The translations under genes and the position numbers were made by a program. Positions 1-6,662 of a DNA stretch of 11,833 nt are shown piece after piece (the stretch's first letter is position 1; every line of letters starts with the position of its first letter). The DNA is from Deltaproteobacteria bacterium (GTDB lineage Bacteria > Desulfobacterota > Desulfobacteria > Desulfobacterales > BuS5), in contig JAGGWL010000320.1 in assembly GCA_021157555.1 (NCBI GenBank), forward strand, positions 1 through 11,833, read 5' to 3'. The notes below the pieces were generated by a model that was not told the origin of the DNA, did not search any database, and saw only the letters and a list, made by a program, of their open reading frames with translations.

Positions 1-1038
1 AAGCTGTTAAGCAGCCCTGAAGTTGTATCCGATCGTAATGCATTTCAGAAATTCAGCAAAGAACACGCCGATCTTGACAGTATTGTTACAGTTTTCAGGG
101 ATTATGAACAAACACTTTCTGATCTGGAAGATAGTCAGGAGCTTCTGAAAGATGGAGATCCTGAAATTAAAGAACTTGCCAAAGATGAGATTGATTCTTT
201 AACCGGGGAAAAAACCAGACTGAAAGATAAATTAAAAAAGCTGTTGCTGCCCAGAGATCCCAATGACGGGAAGAATATAATTATAGAGATACGAGCCGGC
301 ACCGGCGGCGAAGAGGCTGGCCTTTTTGCCGGTGATCTTTTCAGAATGTATAACAGATATGCTGAAAACAGAAACTGGAAAGTGGAAATCATGACTCACC
401 ACGGGACGGGTGTAGGTGGTTTTAAAGAAGTTATAGCTATGATTAAGGGAAAAGGGGCTTACAGCAGGTTTAAATTCGAAAGTGGAACCCATCGTGTCCA
501 GAGAGTTCCAACTACCGAGGCTCAAGGACGCATACACACATCAGCAGTTACGGTTGCAGTTCTTCCGGAAGCTGAAGATGTCGAGCTTCAGATAGATCCC
601 CGCGAACTTAAAATTGATGTTTTCAGAGCAACAGGTCCGGGCGGTCAGAGTGTTAATACCACTGATTCGGCTGTACGTATTACACATCTGCCTACTAATC
701 TTGTGGTAACATGCCAGGATGAAAAATCGCAATTAAAAAACAAAAACAAGGCCATGAAAGTACTGCGTGCCCGTCTGCTTGACGGTATGGTCAGGGAACA
801 GAATGAACAAAGATCTCAGGAGCGTAAAAATCAGATAGGAACCGGCGACAGAAGCGGCAGAATAAGGACATATAATTTTCCTCAGGGAAGAGTTACAGAC
901 CACAGGGTGGGGCTTACTCTTTATAAGCTTGAAGACATTATGCAGGGAAATATTGACGAAATTATAGACGAGCTTATAACCTTTTATCAGGCCCGGGCAT
1001 TACAGAATGCAGAATCAGTTGAAGCAAAAACCGCCTGA
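1..1038 (+). CDS. prfA: Peptide chain release factor 1 (RF1), 5'-truncated by the window edge
   Basis: RF1 recognises UAA and UAG in the ribosomal A site and triggers peptide release. The frame is open from base 1, so 345 residues are visible; by comparison with E. coli RF1 (360 aa) about 15-20 N-terminal residues are missing. The first ~80 visible residues are the charged helical domain 1. Domain 2 begins around the GTGGEEAGLFAGDLFRMY block. The stop-codon-reading P-x-T tripeptide is PTT at 508-516, within HRVQRVPTTE; this supports RF1 over RF2, which has SPF. The catalytic GGQ loop (RATGPGGQSVN) is at 640-648 and is the target of PrmC. The C-terminal block with RIRTYNFPQGRVTDHR is intact. 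The TGA stop is at 1036-1038. The gene overlaps prmC by 32 nt, a common pairing of factor and modifying enzyme. Identity is near certain; only the start is unseen. Confidence 0.97.
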   Translation, partial: KLLSSPEVVSDRNAFQKFSKEHADLDSIVTVFRDYEQTLSDLEDSQELLKDGDPEIKELAKDEIDSLTGEKTRLKDKLKKLLLPRDPNDGKNIIIEIRAGTGGEEAGLFAGDLFRMYNRYAENRNWKVEIMTHHGTGVGGFKEVIAMIKGKGAYSRFKFESGTHRVQRVPTTEAQGRIHTSAVTVAVLPEAEDVELQIDPRELKIDVFRATGPGGQSVNTTDSAVRITHLPTNLVVTCQDEKSQLKNKNKAMKVLRARLLDGMVREQNEQRSQERKNQIGTGDRSGRIRTYNFPQGRVTDHRVGLTLYKLEDIMQGNIDEIIDELITFYQARALQNAESVEAKTA

Positions 1039-1906
1039 ATGGACCATCCTTAAAATCCTTGAATGGACCACTTCATATTTTAAGTCCCATCATATAGACA
1101 GTCCCAGATCAACAGCAGAAATATTGCTGGCGCATGTTTTAAAACTAAAGCGTATTGATTTGTATTTGCAATTTGACAAGCCGCTTGACAAGGCAGAGCT
1201 TTCTTTTTTCAAATCCTTGATCAAAAGACGAAGGAACAGGGAACCGGTTGCATATATTACAGGCCATAAGGAATTCTGGTCAATTGATCTTTCAGTAACA
1301 AAACATTCCCTAATCCCAAGGCCGGAGACCGAGTGCCTTGTAGAGACAGCGCTTTCATTGATGCCGGAAGACTTGCCTGATGCTGCCCGGGTTTTAGAAC
1401 TGGGCACGGGTTCAGGCGCTATTACTATTGCATTGGCCTCTGAAAGGCCGGGAAGCATCTTTTTTGCATCCGACTATTCTATTGATGCACTTATGCTTGC
1501 CAGAAAGAATGCGGTTCGGAATGGTCCTGGCGCACCCATCCATTTTTTTTCTGGTGACTGGCTTGCTCCATTGAAGAATAATCAATTGAAATTTGACATT
1601 ATTATTTCGAATCCTCCATATATAAAATCTGCGGTAATCCCGGGTCTTGAACCCGAAATCTGGAAATATGAGCCGGCAAAGGCACTTGACGGCGGAGAAA
1701 ATGGGCTTGTTGCATTAAAACAGATTTTGGTAAATGCGCATAAATACCTTAAGGAAAAAGGGAGCTTGCTGCTTGAAACGGGGCATGACCAGAAAGATGA
1801 TCTTGAGGGGATTATTGAGGAATGTAACGCCTACGAAGATATTATTTTTCTTAAAGATTACAGCGGATTTTACAGAATTGTTTCAATGAAGAAAAAAAAA
1901 GATTAA
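1007..1906 (+). CDS. prmC: Release factor glutamine methyltransferase (N5-glutamine, SAM-dependent)
   Basis: PrmC (formerly HemK) methylates the glutamine of the GGQ motif in RF1 and RF2 using S-adenosylmethionine. The 299-residue product compares with 277 in E. coli. It has an N-terminal helical release-factor-binding domain (about residues 10-85), the linker segment REPVAYITGHKEFW, then IPRPETECLVE. The SAM-binding glycine motif ELGTGSGAI follows. The catalytic NPPY tetrapeptide is at 1610-1621. The start is the ATG at 1007, 32 nt inside prfA; no in-frame ATG lies between it and the conserved EWTILKIL region. No convincing Shine-Dalgarno precedes it, so translation is probably coupled to prfA. 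The C-terminus is a lysine run encoded by nine consecutive A (1892-1900) just before the TAA. The family call is firm; the exact start is less so. Confidence 0.96.
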   Translation: MQNQLKQKPPEWTILKILEWTTSYFKSHHIDSPRSTAEILLAHVLKLKRIDLYLQFDKPLDKAELSFFKSLIKRRRNREPVAYITGHKEFWSIDLSVTKHSLIPRPETECLVETALSLMPEDLPDAARVLELGTGSGAITIALASERPGSIFFASDYSIDALMLARKNAVRNGPGAPIHFFSGDWLAPLKNNQLKFDIIISNPPYIKSAVIPGLEPEIWKYEPAKALDGGENGLVALKQILVNAHKYLKEKGSLLLETGHDQKDDLEGIIEECNAYEDIIFLKDYSGFYRIVSMKKKKD

Positions 1907-1912
1907 TTCATG

Positions 1913-1941
1913 TTGTCAAAGATTAATTTGTTTGTTATTTT
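1913..1941 (+). promoter_or_regulatory. Candidate sigma70-type promoter for rpsB-tsf-pyrH
   Basis: TTGTCA at 1913-1918 (5 of 6 to the TTGACA consensus) is followed after 17 nt by TATTTT at 1936-1941 (4 of 6 to TATAAT). Transcription would begin near 1948, giving an rpsB leader of about 180 nt. The placement is sensible: just after the prmC stop and upstream of all three inverted repeats in the leader. The region is very AT-rich, so chance matches are likely, and an overlapping TATAAA at 1941-1946 has poor spacing (22 nt). This is sequence inspection only. Confidence 0.4.
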
Positions 1942-1974
1942 ATAAAAATTTGTAAAAAATAACTCATCTCTGGA

Positions 1975-2112
1975 TATGTGTTTCGGTGCTTTATAGGAAA
2001 TAAAGTAAAACACATGAAATTATTTATATGAATGTGCCTAAAGTTGTAGAGACAAGGCATGCTGGTTATATGGAAAGAGATGGAAGAATTGAGTCTAATG
2101 CTCAAATAACCG
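1975..2112 (+). promoter_or_regulatory. Structured 5' leader of rpsB: three consecutive potential stem-loops
   Basis: Hairpin A: ATGTGTTT (1976-1983) pairs perfectly with AAACACAT (2008-2015), plus a T-G wobble at 1975/2016; inside, CTTTA (1989-1993) pairs with TAAAG (2001-2005), with loop 1994-2000. Hairpin B: GTGCCT (2034-2039) pairs with AGGCAT (2055-2060), including one G-T pair, and TGT (2045-2047) pairs with ACA (2052-2054) around an AGAG loop. Hairpin C: GGTTAT (2064-2069) pairs with ATAACC (2106-2111), and TTGAG (2089-2093) pairs with CTCAA (2101-2105). The rpsB Shine-Dalgarno (2118-2122) follows at once. Autogenous repression of rpsB-tsf by S2 through the mRNA leader is established in E. 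coli. That this leader works the same way is inference. No intrinsic terminator is evident, so a translational mechanism would be more likely than attenuation. Confidence 0.45.
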
Positions 2113-2128
2113 ATACAAGGAGAACTTT

Positions 2129-3007
2129 ATGTCACACATCACAATGAAGGAACTGCTCGAAGCAGGAGTACATTTTGGCCACCAGACCAGACGCTGGAAC
2201 CCTAAAATGAAATTTTATATTTTTGGGGCAAGAAATGGTATTTATATTATTGATTTACAAAAAACCGTTCGTATGTTTAGAAAAGCATGTGATTTTGTAA
2301 CTGATGTTGTGGCAAATGGCGGGACTATCCTTTTTGTGGGCACAAAAAAACAAGCAAAGGCAACTATTTATGAAGAGGCTAATCGATGCGAAATGTTTTA
2401 CGTCCACAATAGATGGCTTGGGGGTATGCTGACTAATTTCCAGACCATTAAAAAAAGTATAGATCGCCTGAACTATTTTAATAGAATTGAAAATGACGGT
2501 TCTATAAATCTTTTTCCTAAAAAGGAAAGATTAAAACTTGGGAAAGAACGAATAAAACTTGATAATACTCTAGGTGGAATACGTACTATGAAGGATTTGC
2601 CTGGTGCTATTTTTGTTGTTGATTCAAGAAATGAAGCAATTGCTGTTCGTGAAGGCAAGAGACTGGGTATTCCTGTTATTGCAATTGTTGATACAAATAG
2701 TAATCCTGATGAGATTGATTATGTTATACCGGGCAATGATGACGCCATTCGTGCTATAAGGCTGATAACATCAAGGATAGCAGACGCATCTATTAAAGGC
2801 AGGGAACTGTTGGAAGAAAGAAAGCAGGCTGAAGCTGATAAGGATATTGAAGAAGAAATAGTAGAGCCTGCAGGCGATGCGGATTTGCAGCCGGGAGAAA
2901 GAAAAATAATTTCTGACGGAACAGATGGGCCCGTTGTAGAGATAATTAAACGGTCTACTGCTGCGGATGGTACAGAAGCTGAAAGTACATCTGAAGAAAC
3001 AAAATAA
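2129..3007 (+). CDS. rpsB: Small ribosomal subunit protein S2 (uS2) with long acidic C-terminal tail
   Basis: S2 binds late in 30S assembly on the back of the subunit between head and body and is needed for S1 docking. The N-terminus, with MKELLEAGVHFGHQTRRWNPKM and FGARNGIYIIDLQKT, is a canonical S2 opening. Other family blocks are FVGTKKQA, NRWLGGMLTNFQTI, the coiled-coil insert region rich in K, R and L, and the C-terminal core with PGAIFVVD and GIPVIAIVDTN. The ATG at 2129 has a strong Shine-Dalgarno (AGGAG, 2118-2122) six nt upstream. Length is 292 aa against 241 in E. coli. The excess is a tail from about residue 226, rich in Glu, Asp, Ala and Thr and likely disordered. The gene is followed after 45 nt by tsf, the classical rpsB-tsf pair. 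Identity is certain. Confidence 0.98.
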   Translation: MSHITMKELLEAGVHFGHQTRRWNPKMKFYIFGARNGIYIIDLQKTVRMFRKACDFVTDVVANGGTILFVGTKKQAKATIYEEANRCEMFYVHNRWLGGMLTNFQTIKKSIDRLNYFNRIENDGSINLFPKKERLKLGKERIKLDNTLGGIRTMKDLPGAIFVVDSRNEAIAVREGKRLGIPVIAIVDTNSNPDEIDYVIPGNDDAIRAIRLITSRIADASIKGRELLEERKQAEADKDIEEEIVEPAGDADLQPGERKIISDGTDGPVVEIIKRSTAADGTEAESTSEETK

Positions 3008-3052
3008 CGGGTAAGGAATGGGCACCCTTGAACATATAGGAGATAACAGATA

Positions 3053-3649
3053 ATGACTAAAGTAAGTGCTGCAATGGTTAAACAGCTTCGGGAAAAGACC
3101 GGAGCCGGAATGATGGATTGCAAGGAGGCGCTGTCCGAGTGCGGCGGCGATGTATCCAGCGCGGTCGATTTTTTAAGGAAAAAAGGGTTGGCAACTGCTG
3201 CAAAACGTGCTGGGAGGGCAATGAGTGAAGGTGTTATTGCATCTTACATACATATGGGCGGTAAACTCGGAACTGTTGTGGAAGTAAATTGTGAAACTGA
3301 TTTTGTAGCAAAAAATGAAGATTTTCTTGAATTTGCAAAAAATATTGCAATGCACATTGCAGCAACAAACCCTGTTGGAATTCAAGCTGAAGATGTGTCG
3401 GAAGATATGATTAATAAGGAAAAAGAGATTTACCGTGCTCAAGCGCTTGAAACCGGCAAGCCTGAAAATATTTTGGACAAGATTGCTGAAGGAAAGCTTA
3501 AGAAATTTTTCAAGGAGAATTGCCTGCTGAATCAACCTTATGTTCGTGATCCCAACATTACTATTTCCGACCTTATAAATGGGATGATAGCTAAAATAGG
3601 GGAAAATATTACCATTAAACGTTTTGCCAGATTTCAGGTGGGAGAATAA
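3053..3649 (+). CDS. tsf: Elongation factor Ts, short form
   Basis: EF-Ts is the guanine nucleotide exchange factor that releases GDP from EF-Tu. The first ~50 residues form the UBA-like helical domain, including VKQLREKTGAGMMDCKEAL. The core carries the EF-Tu-contacting TDFVA motif within VNCETDFVAKNEDF, and the C-terminal module ends in IKRFARFQVGE. The product is 198 aa, well short of E. coli EF-Ts (283 aa) and close to the compact Thermus type. Both family ends are present and the frame is unbroken, so this is a natural short form and not a truncation. The ATG at 3053 has AGGAG at 3038-3042, 10 nt upstream. The stop is a tandem TAA TAA (3647-3652), and pyrH starts four bases further on. 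Confidence 0.97.
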   Translation: MTKVSAAMVKQLREKTGAGMMDCKEALSECGGDVSSAVDFLRKKGLATAAKRAGRAMSEGVIASYIHMGGKLGTVVEVNCETDFVAKNEDFLEFAKNIAMHIAATNPVGIQAEDVSEDMINKEKEIYRAQALETGKPENILDKIAEGKLKKFFKENCLLNQPYVRDPNITISDLINGMIAKIGENITIKRFARFQVGE

Positions 3650-3655
3650 TAAGCA

Positions 3656-4378
3656 TTGTCAGCTCCATCTTATAAAAGAATTTTGTTAAAATTAAGTGGG
3701 GAAGCCTTGATGGGAAATCAAGGCTTCGGTATACATCCCGAAATAATAAGCAATGTAGCCTGTGAAATTAAAGATATCATTGATCTTGGCGTGGAAATGG
3801 CGATAGTTGTTGGTGGCGGCAATATATTCAGGGGAATTGCGGCAAGTTCATATGGAATGGACAGAACAGCAGCAGATCATATGGGCATGCTGGCTACTGT
3901 TATAAATTCCATCGCCCTGCAGGGTGCCCTGGAAAAAAAAGGAGTTCAGACCCGGGTTCAGTCTGCATTATCAATGCCTGAAGTGGCTGAGTCCTTTATA
4001 TTGCGAAAAGCTGTCAAACATTTAGAAAAGGGACGGGTTGTTATTTTTGGCGCAGGTACAGGGAATCCTTATTTTACTACCGATACAGCCGCTGTTTTAA
4101 GAGCGCAGGAGATTCACGCCGAAATACTTTTAAAAGCAACAAAAGTAGATGGTTTGTATGATTCTGATCCTGTAAAGAACTCTGATGCTATTTTTATTAA
4201 AAAAACCAGCTATATGGATGTTCTGCAAAAACAACTTAAGGTCATGGATATGACAGCTGTTTCTCTTGCAATGGAAAATTCACTCCCTCTTGTAGTCTTT
4301 AATCTTAATGTCAGTGGTAATATAAAAAATGTTATTTGTGGTAAGGAGATCGGCACATTTATTACTAACTCGTGTTAG
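3656..4378 (+). CDS. pyrH: Uridylate kinase (UMP kinase), TTG start
   Basis: The enzyme phosphorylates UMP to UDP with ATP and belongs to the bacterial amino-acid-kinase-fold family, usually a hexamer regulated by GTP and UTP. The 240 residues match the usual length (241 in E. coli). Visible motifs are the phosphate-binding KLSGEALMG near the N-terminus, VVGGGNIFRG, the UMP-contact stretch GMLATVINS, GAGTGNPYFTTDTAA, and KATKVDGLYDSDP. The start is TTG at 3656: the family N-terminus (SAPSYKRILLKLSGE) begins exactly there, with no ATG before the conserved block and GGAG at 3641-3644 upstream. The gene is in the same reading frame as tsf, separated by TAA TAA GCA, so ribosomes finishing tsf are well placed to restart here. 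Confidence 0.97.
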   Translation: MSAPSYKRILLKLSGEALMGNQGFGIHPEIISNVACEIKDIIDLGVEMAIVVGGGNIFRGIAASSYGMDRTAADHMGMLATVINSIALQGALEKKGVQTRVQSALSMPEVAESFILRKAVKHLEKGRVVIFGAGTGNPYFTTDTAAVLRAQEIHAEILLKATKVDGLYDSDPVKNSDAIFIKKTSYMDVLQKQLKVMDMTAVSLAMENSLPLVVFNLNVSGNIKNVICGKEIGTFITNSC

Positions 4379-4512
4379 TTCCTAAACGAAAACTCTGTTT
4401 AGATATGGTTTTAAGTTAAAAAAATAATTTCAACGAATTAGAAATTTATAAATAAAATTGGCAAACTATATTTTGTATTCCTTTCTAACTATAATAATTG
4501 AGGTAGAGAACC
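4379..4512 (+). other. AT-rich gap between pyrH and frr, with weak inverted repeats
   Basis: This 134-nt gap is the only sizeable break downstream of rpsB. CTAAAC (4382-4387) pairs perfectly with GTTTAG (4397-4402) around a 9-nt loop, but the stem is only six pairs with two G-C pairs and the following T-run is short (GGTTTT). It is at best a weak terminator. AATTTC/GAAATT (4426-4431/4441-4446) and TTAGAAA/TTTCTAA (4438-4444/4482-4488) are further AT-rich inverted repeats that compete with each other. A perfect TATAAT sits at 4490-4495 but lies too close to the frr Shine-Dalgarno to serve as its promoter. An internal promoter for frr onward is plausible, but I cannot place one. Confidence 0.3.
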
Positions 4513-5070
4513 ATGATTGAATCTATTTATGAGGAAACCAGAGAAAAAATGGGCAAGTCAATCAACGCTTTGAAGAATGAATTAATGCGTGTCAGAACAG
4601 GGCGTGCATCTCTCAATCTTTTTGACGGTGTACGGGTTGATTATTATGGCACACTTACCCCGATTGATCAGATGGCATCTCTTGCCGTGCCTGAAAGCCG
4701 CCTTGTAACAATACAGCCGTGGGATGTTTCTGTTATTAAAAGTATAGAAAAAGCGATTTTAAAATCAGATTTGGGATTAACACCTTCAAGTGACGGTAAA
4801 ATTATTCGTATTTCCATTCCTCCGCTTACTGAAGAGAGACGGAAAAAACTTGGCAAAACTGTCCATAAAAAGTGTGAAGATTATAAAGTTGCGGTACGTA
4901 ATATCAGGCGCGATTCAAATGAGGTGTTAAAGAAGCTTAAAAGCGATGGGGATATTGCAGAAGACGCTGCGTTTAATGCTCAGGAACAGGTTCAGGAAAT
5001 AACAGATGAGAATATCAAGTTTATAGACGAAATTTATAAAGACAAGGAAACAGAAATTCTTGAATTTTGA
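4513..5070 (+). CDS. frr: Ribosome recycling factor
   Basis: RRF acts with EF-G to split post-termination ribosomes. The product is 185 aa, the standard length. It shows the two-domain pattern: a long-helix domain at both ends (NALKNELMRVRTGRASLNLF; then RRKKLGKTVHKKCEDYKVAVRNIRRD) and a beta-rich domain between (VDYYGTLTPIDQMASLAVPE, LVTIQPWD). The ATG at 4513 is preceded by GAGG at 4500-4503, a usable Shine-Dalgarno. Its last 11 nt overlap uppS in another frame. The order pyrH, frr, uppS, cdsA is a widely conserved bacterial cluster, which agrees with the call. Confidence 0.98.
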   Translation: MIESIYEETREKMGKSINALKNELMRVRTGRASLNLFDGVRVDYYGTLTPIDQMASLAVPESRLVTIQPWDVSVIKSIEKAILKSDLGLTPSSDGKIIRISIPPLTEERRKKLGKTVHKKCEDYKVAVRNIRRDSNEVLKKLKSDGDIAEDAAFNAQEQVQEITDENIKFIDEIYKDKETEILEF

Positions 5071-5830
5071 CAAAACAGAGTCTGTGAGTTTGTCTACTTC
5101 TGATATAAATCCTGATCCTGAATTTTTTCCAAAACATGTTGCCATTATAATGGATGGTAATGGCCGCTGGGCCAAAAAAAGGCTTTTAAATCGGATAAAA
5201 GGGCATAAAAAGGGTACGGAGGTTGTACGATCAATTGTTAAGACTTGTCGGGAAATAAAAATTCCGATTCTTACCCTCTATGCTTTTTCAACAGAAAACT
5301 GGAAACGCCCAAAAACCGAAGTAACTGCGCTGATGACTCTTCTCAAAAGCTTCCTTCTAACAGAACAGGAAGAGATGATGGATAATAATATCCGCCTAAA
5401 TGCAATCGGACAGATAGAGCGTCTGCCGGATGAAGTGCAGGATGTTTTGCGTAGTACCATTGAGTTGACGAAAAGCAACAAAGGTCTTCTTCTGAACCTT
5501 GCTTTAAGTTACGGTGGAAGAGATGAGATTGTCAGAGCTGTTCGTCAGATTGCAGAAAAAGTTAAAAATGGAATAATTGATCCTGATGCCTCTAAAAATC
5601 AGATTACTGAAGATTTAATATCAGATCATCTTTATACCAGAGCAATGCCGGATCCTGATCTTCTCATAAGAACCAGTGGTGAAATGCGTATCAGCAATTT
5701 TCTTTTATGGCAGATAGCGTATTCGGAAATTTTTATCACAGATACTCTTTGGCCGGACTTTGATAGAAAAGAATTTATAAGTATTCTTAAAAATTATCAA
5801 CAAAGAGATCGCAGGTTCGGTAAGGTTTGA
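5060..5830 (+). CDS. uppS: Isoprenyl transferase (undecaprenyl diphosphate synthase)
   Basis: This is a cis-prenyltransferase that extends farnesyl diphosphate with isopentenyl diphosphate to C55, the lipid carrier for peptidoglycan and O-antigen. Motifs are in order: HVAIIMDGNGRWA, with the catalytic Asp at residue 32 (D26 in E. coli); LYAFSTENWKRP; LALSYGGRDEIVRA; and near the C-terminus PDLLIRTSGEMRISNFLLWQ then TDTLWPDF. Length is 256 aa from TTG 5060, against 253 in E. coli. That start lies inside frr, with AAGGAAA upstream at loose spacing. An in-frame GTG at 5084 is an alternative that would remove eight non-conserved residues. No ATG occurs before the one inside the MDGNGRW motif, so the true start is a non-ATG codon. 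Function is firm, start moderate. Confidence 0.95.
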   Translation: MNFDKTESVSLSTSDINPDPEFFPKHVAIIMDGNGRWAKKRLLNRIKGHKKGTEVVRSIVKTCREIKIPILTLYAFSTENWKRPKTEVTALMTLLKSFLLTEQEEMMDNNIRLNAIGQIERLPDEVQDVLRSTIELTKSNKGLLLNLALSYGGRDEIVRAVRQIAEKVKNGIIDPDASKNQITEDLISDHLYTRAMPDPDLLIRTSGEMRISNFLLWQIAYSEIFITDTLWPDFDRKEFISILKNYQQRDRRFGKV

Positions 5831-5840
5831 GCGACCATAT

Positions 5841-6656
5841 ATGCATTTAAAAAGATGGATTACAAGTTTTGCGGCCCTTCCCTTTATAATTTTTCTTGTT
5901 TACAAGGGAGGGGCATTTTGGTTTACAATTTTCATATGCTTTATATCAATAGCAGGTTTACGTGAATATTTCCGCATTGTTTTAAGCAGTGTTGAAGCGA
6001 AGCAATTCAGATTACTGATATGGTTATCTTATTTAACCGGAATTACAGTTATTCTATTCTCATACTGGAAATTTTTCGATTTAATTCCTCTTGTTATTGC
6101 TTTTTATCTTGTTGCCTCAGGAATTATTGCCGTCCTTTCTTATAAAAAGGAGCTCCATTTAACCGATTTTATTGCAAAGTCTATGCTGGGAATTTTATAT
6201 GTACCTGTTTTGCTTTCGTTTATTGTTTTGTTAAGAAACAGCACTGATGGCATAACATGGATTTTTTTCCTTTTATTTCTTGTTTTTATTGGAGATACAG
6301 GCGCATTCTACACAGGTTCATACCTTGGCCGCCACAAATTATGCCCATCTGTCAGCCCGGGGAAAACCATAGAAGGCGCAGTCGGAGGTATGGCTGCGGT
6401 TCTGGTTATTGGTACTCTTTTCAAATTTTTTTTTCTGCCTGACGTACATTGGGCAGGCTCTCTTCTTTTTTTCCTTTCTATTGGTATTGTGGCTCCTATG
6501 GGTGATCTGTTTGAATCCATGCTTAAACGGGAAGGCGGGGTTAAAGATTCAGGTGCATGTCTGCCTGGTCATGGAGGAATTCTGGATAGAATTGATGCGC
6601 TTCTTTTTGCGGCTTTGCCGGCGTACTATTTTAAGGTATATTTATTGCATGGATAA
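5841..6656 (+). CDS. cdsA: Phosphatidate cytidylyltransferase (CDP-diacylglycerol synthase)
   Basis: This integral membrane enzyme makes CDP-diacylglycerol from phosphatidate and CTP, the branch point of phospholipid synthesis. The 271-residue protein is almost wholly hydrophobic, with about eight likely membrane segments (roughly residues 9-21, 23-40, 58-76, 81-101, 110-132, 137-157, 176-199 and 205-222). The family signature is complete at 6516-6596 (residues 226-252): SMLKR, then VKD, then LPGHGGILDRID. Upstream, GDTGAFYTGSYLGRHK and SPGKTIEG are also typical. The ATG at 5841 begins 10 nt after the uppS stop. Its nearest purine stretch (TAAGG, 5821-5825) is far for a Shine-Dalgarno, so coupling to uppS is likely. 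Confidence 0.97.
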   Translation: MHLKRWITSFAALPFIIFLVYKGGAFWFTIFICFISIAGLREYFRIVLSSVEAKQFRLLIWLSYLTGITVILFSYWKFFDLIPLVIAFYLVASGIIAVLSYKKELHLTDFIAKSMLGILYVPVLLSFIVLLRNSTDGITWIFFLLFLVFIGDTGAFYTGSYLGRHKLCPSVSPGKTIEGAVGGMAAVLVIGTLFKFFFLPDVHWAGSLLFFLSIGIVAPMGDLFESMLKREGGVKDSGACLPGHGGILDRIDALLFAALPAYYFKVYLLHG

Positions 6657-6662
6657 AAAAAG

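Noticed and set aside
1036..1070. TGAATGGACCA repeated 24 nt apart (1036-1046 and 1060-1070) across the prfA stop, giving a second in-frame TGA for prfA.
   Set aside because: Both copies encode Glu-Trp-Thr in the N-terminal helix of PrmC, where a W-T-containing helix is expected; the repeat decays outside 11 bp and is probably coincidental.
2028..2147. A 39-residue frame in the rpsB leader that overlaps the rpsB start (possible leader peptide).
   Set aside because: It has no Shine-Dalgarno, no resemblance to known leader peptides, and its sequence is better explained by the stem-loops.
3009..3029. Possible attenuator hairpin between rpsB and tsf (AAGG/CCTT or GGGT/ACCC).
   Set aside because: Each stem is only four pairs and no T-run follows, so a terminator cannot be supported.
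2719..3123. 134-residue minus-strand open frame across the rpsB-tsf junction.
   Set aside because: It runs antisense to the S2 tail and the EF-Ts start, both strongly supported, and shows low-complexity Ser/Ile-rich sequence with no recognisable domain.
4490..4495. Perfect TATAAT -10 box upstream of frr.
   Set aside because: Transcription would start near 4502, inside the Shine-Dalgarno of frr, and no -35 lies 16-18 nt upstream.
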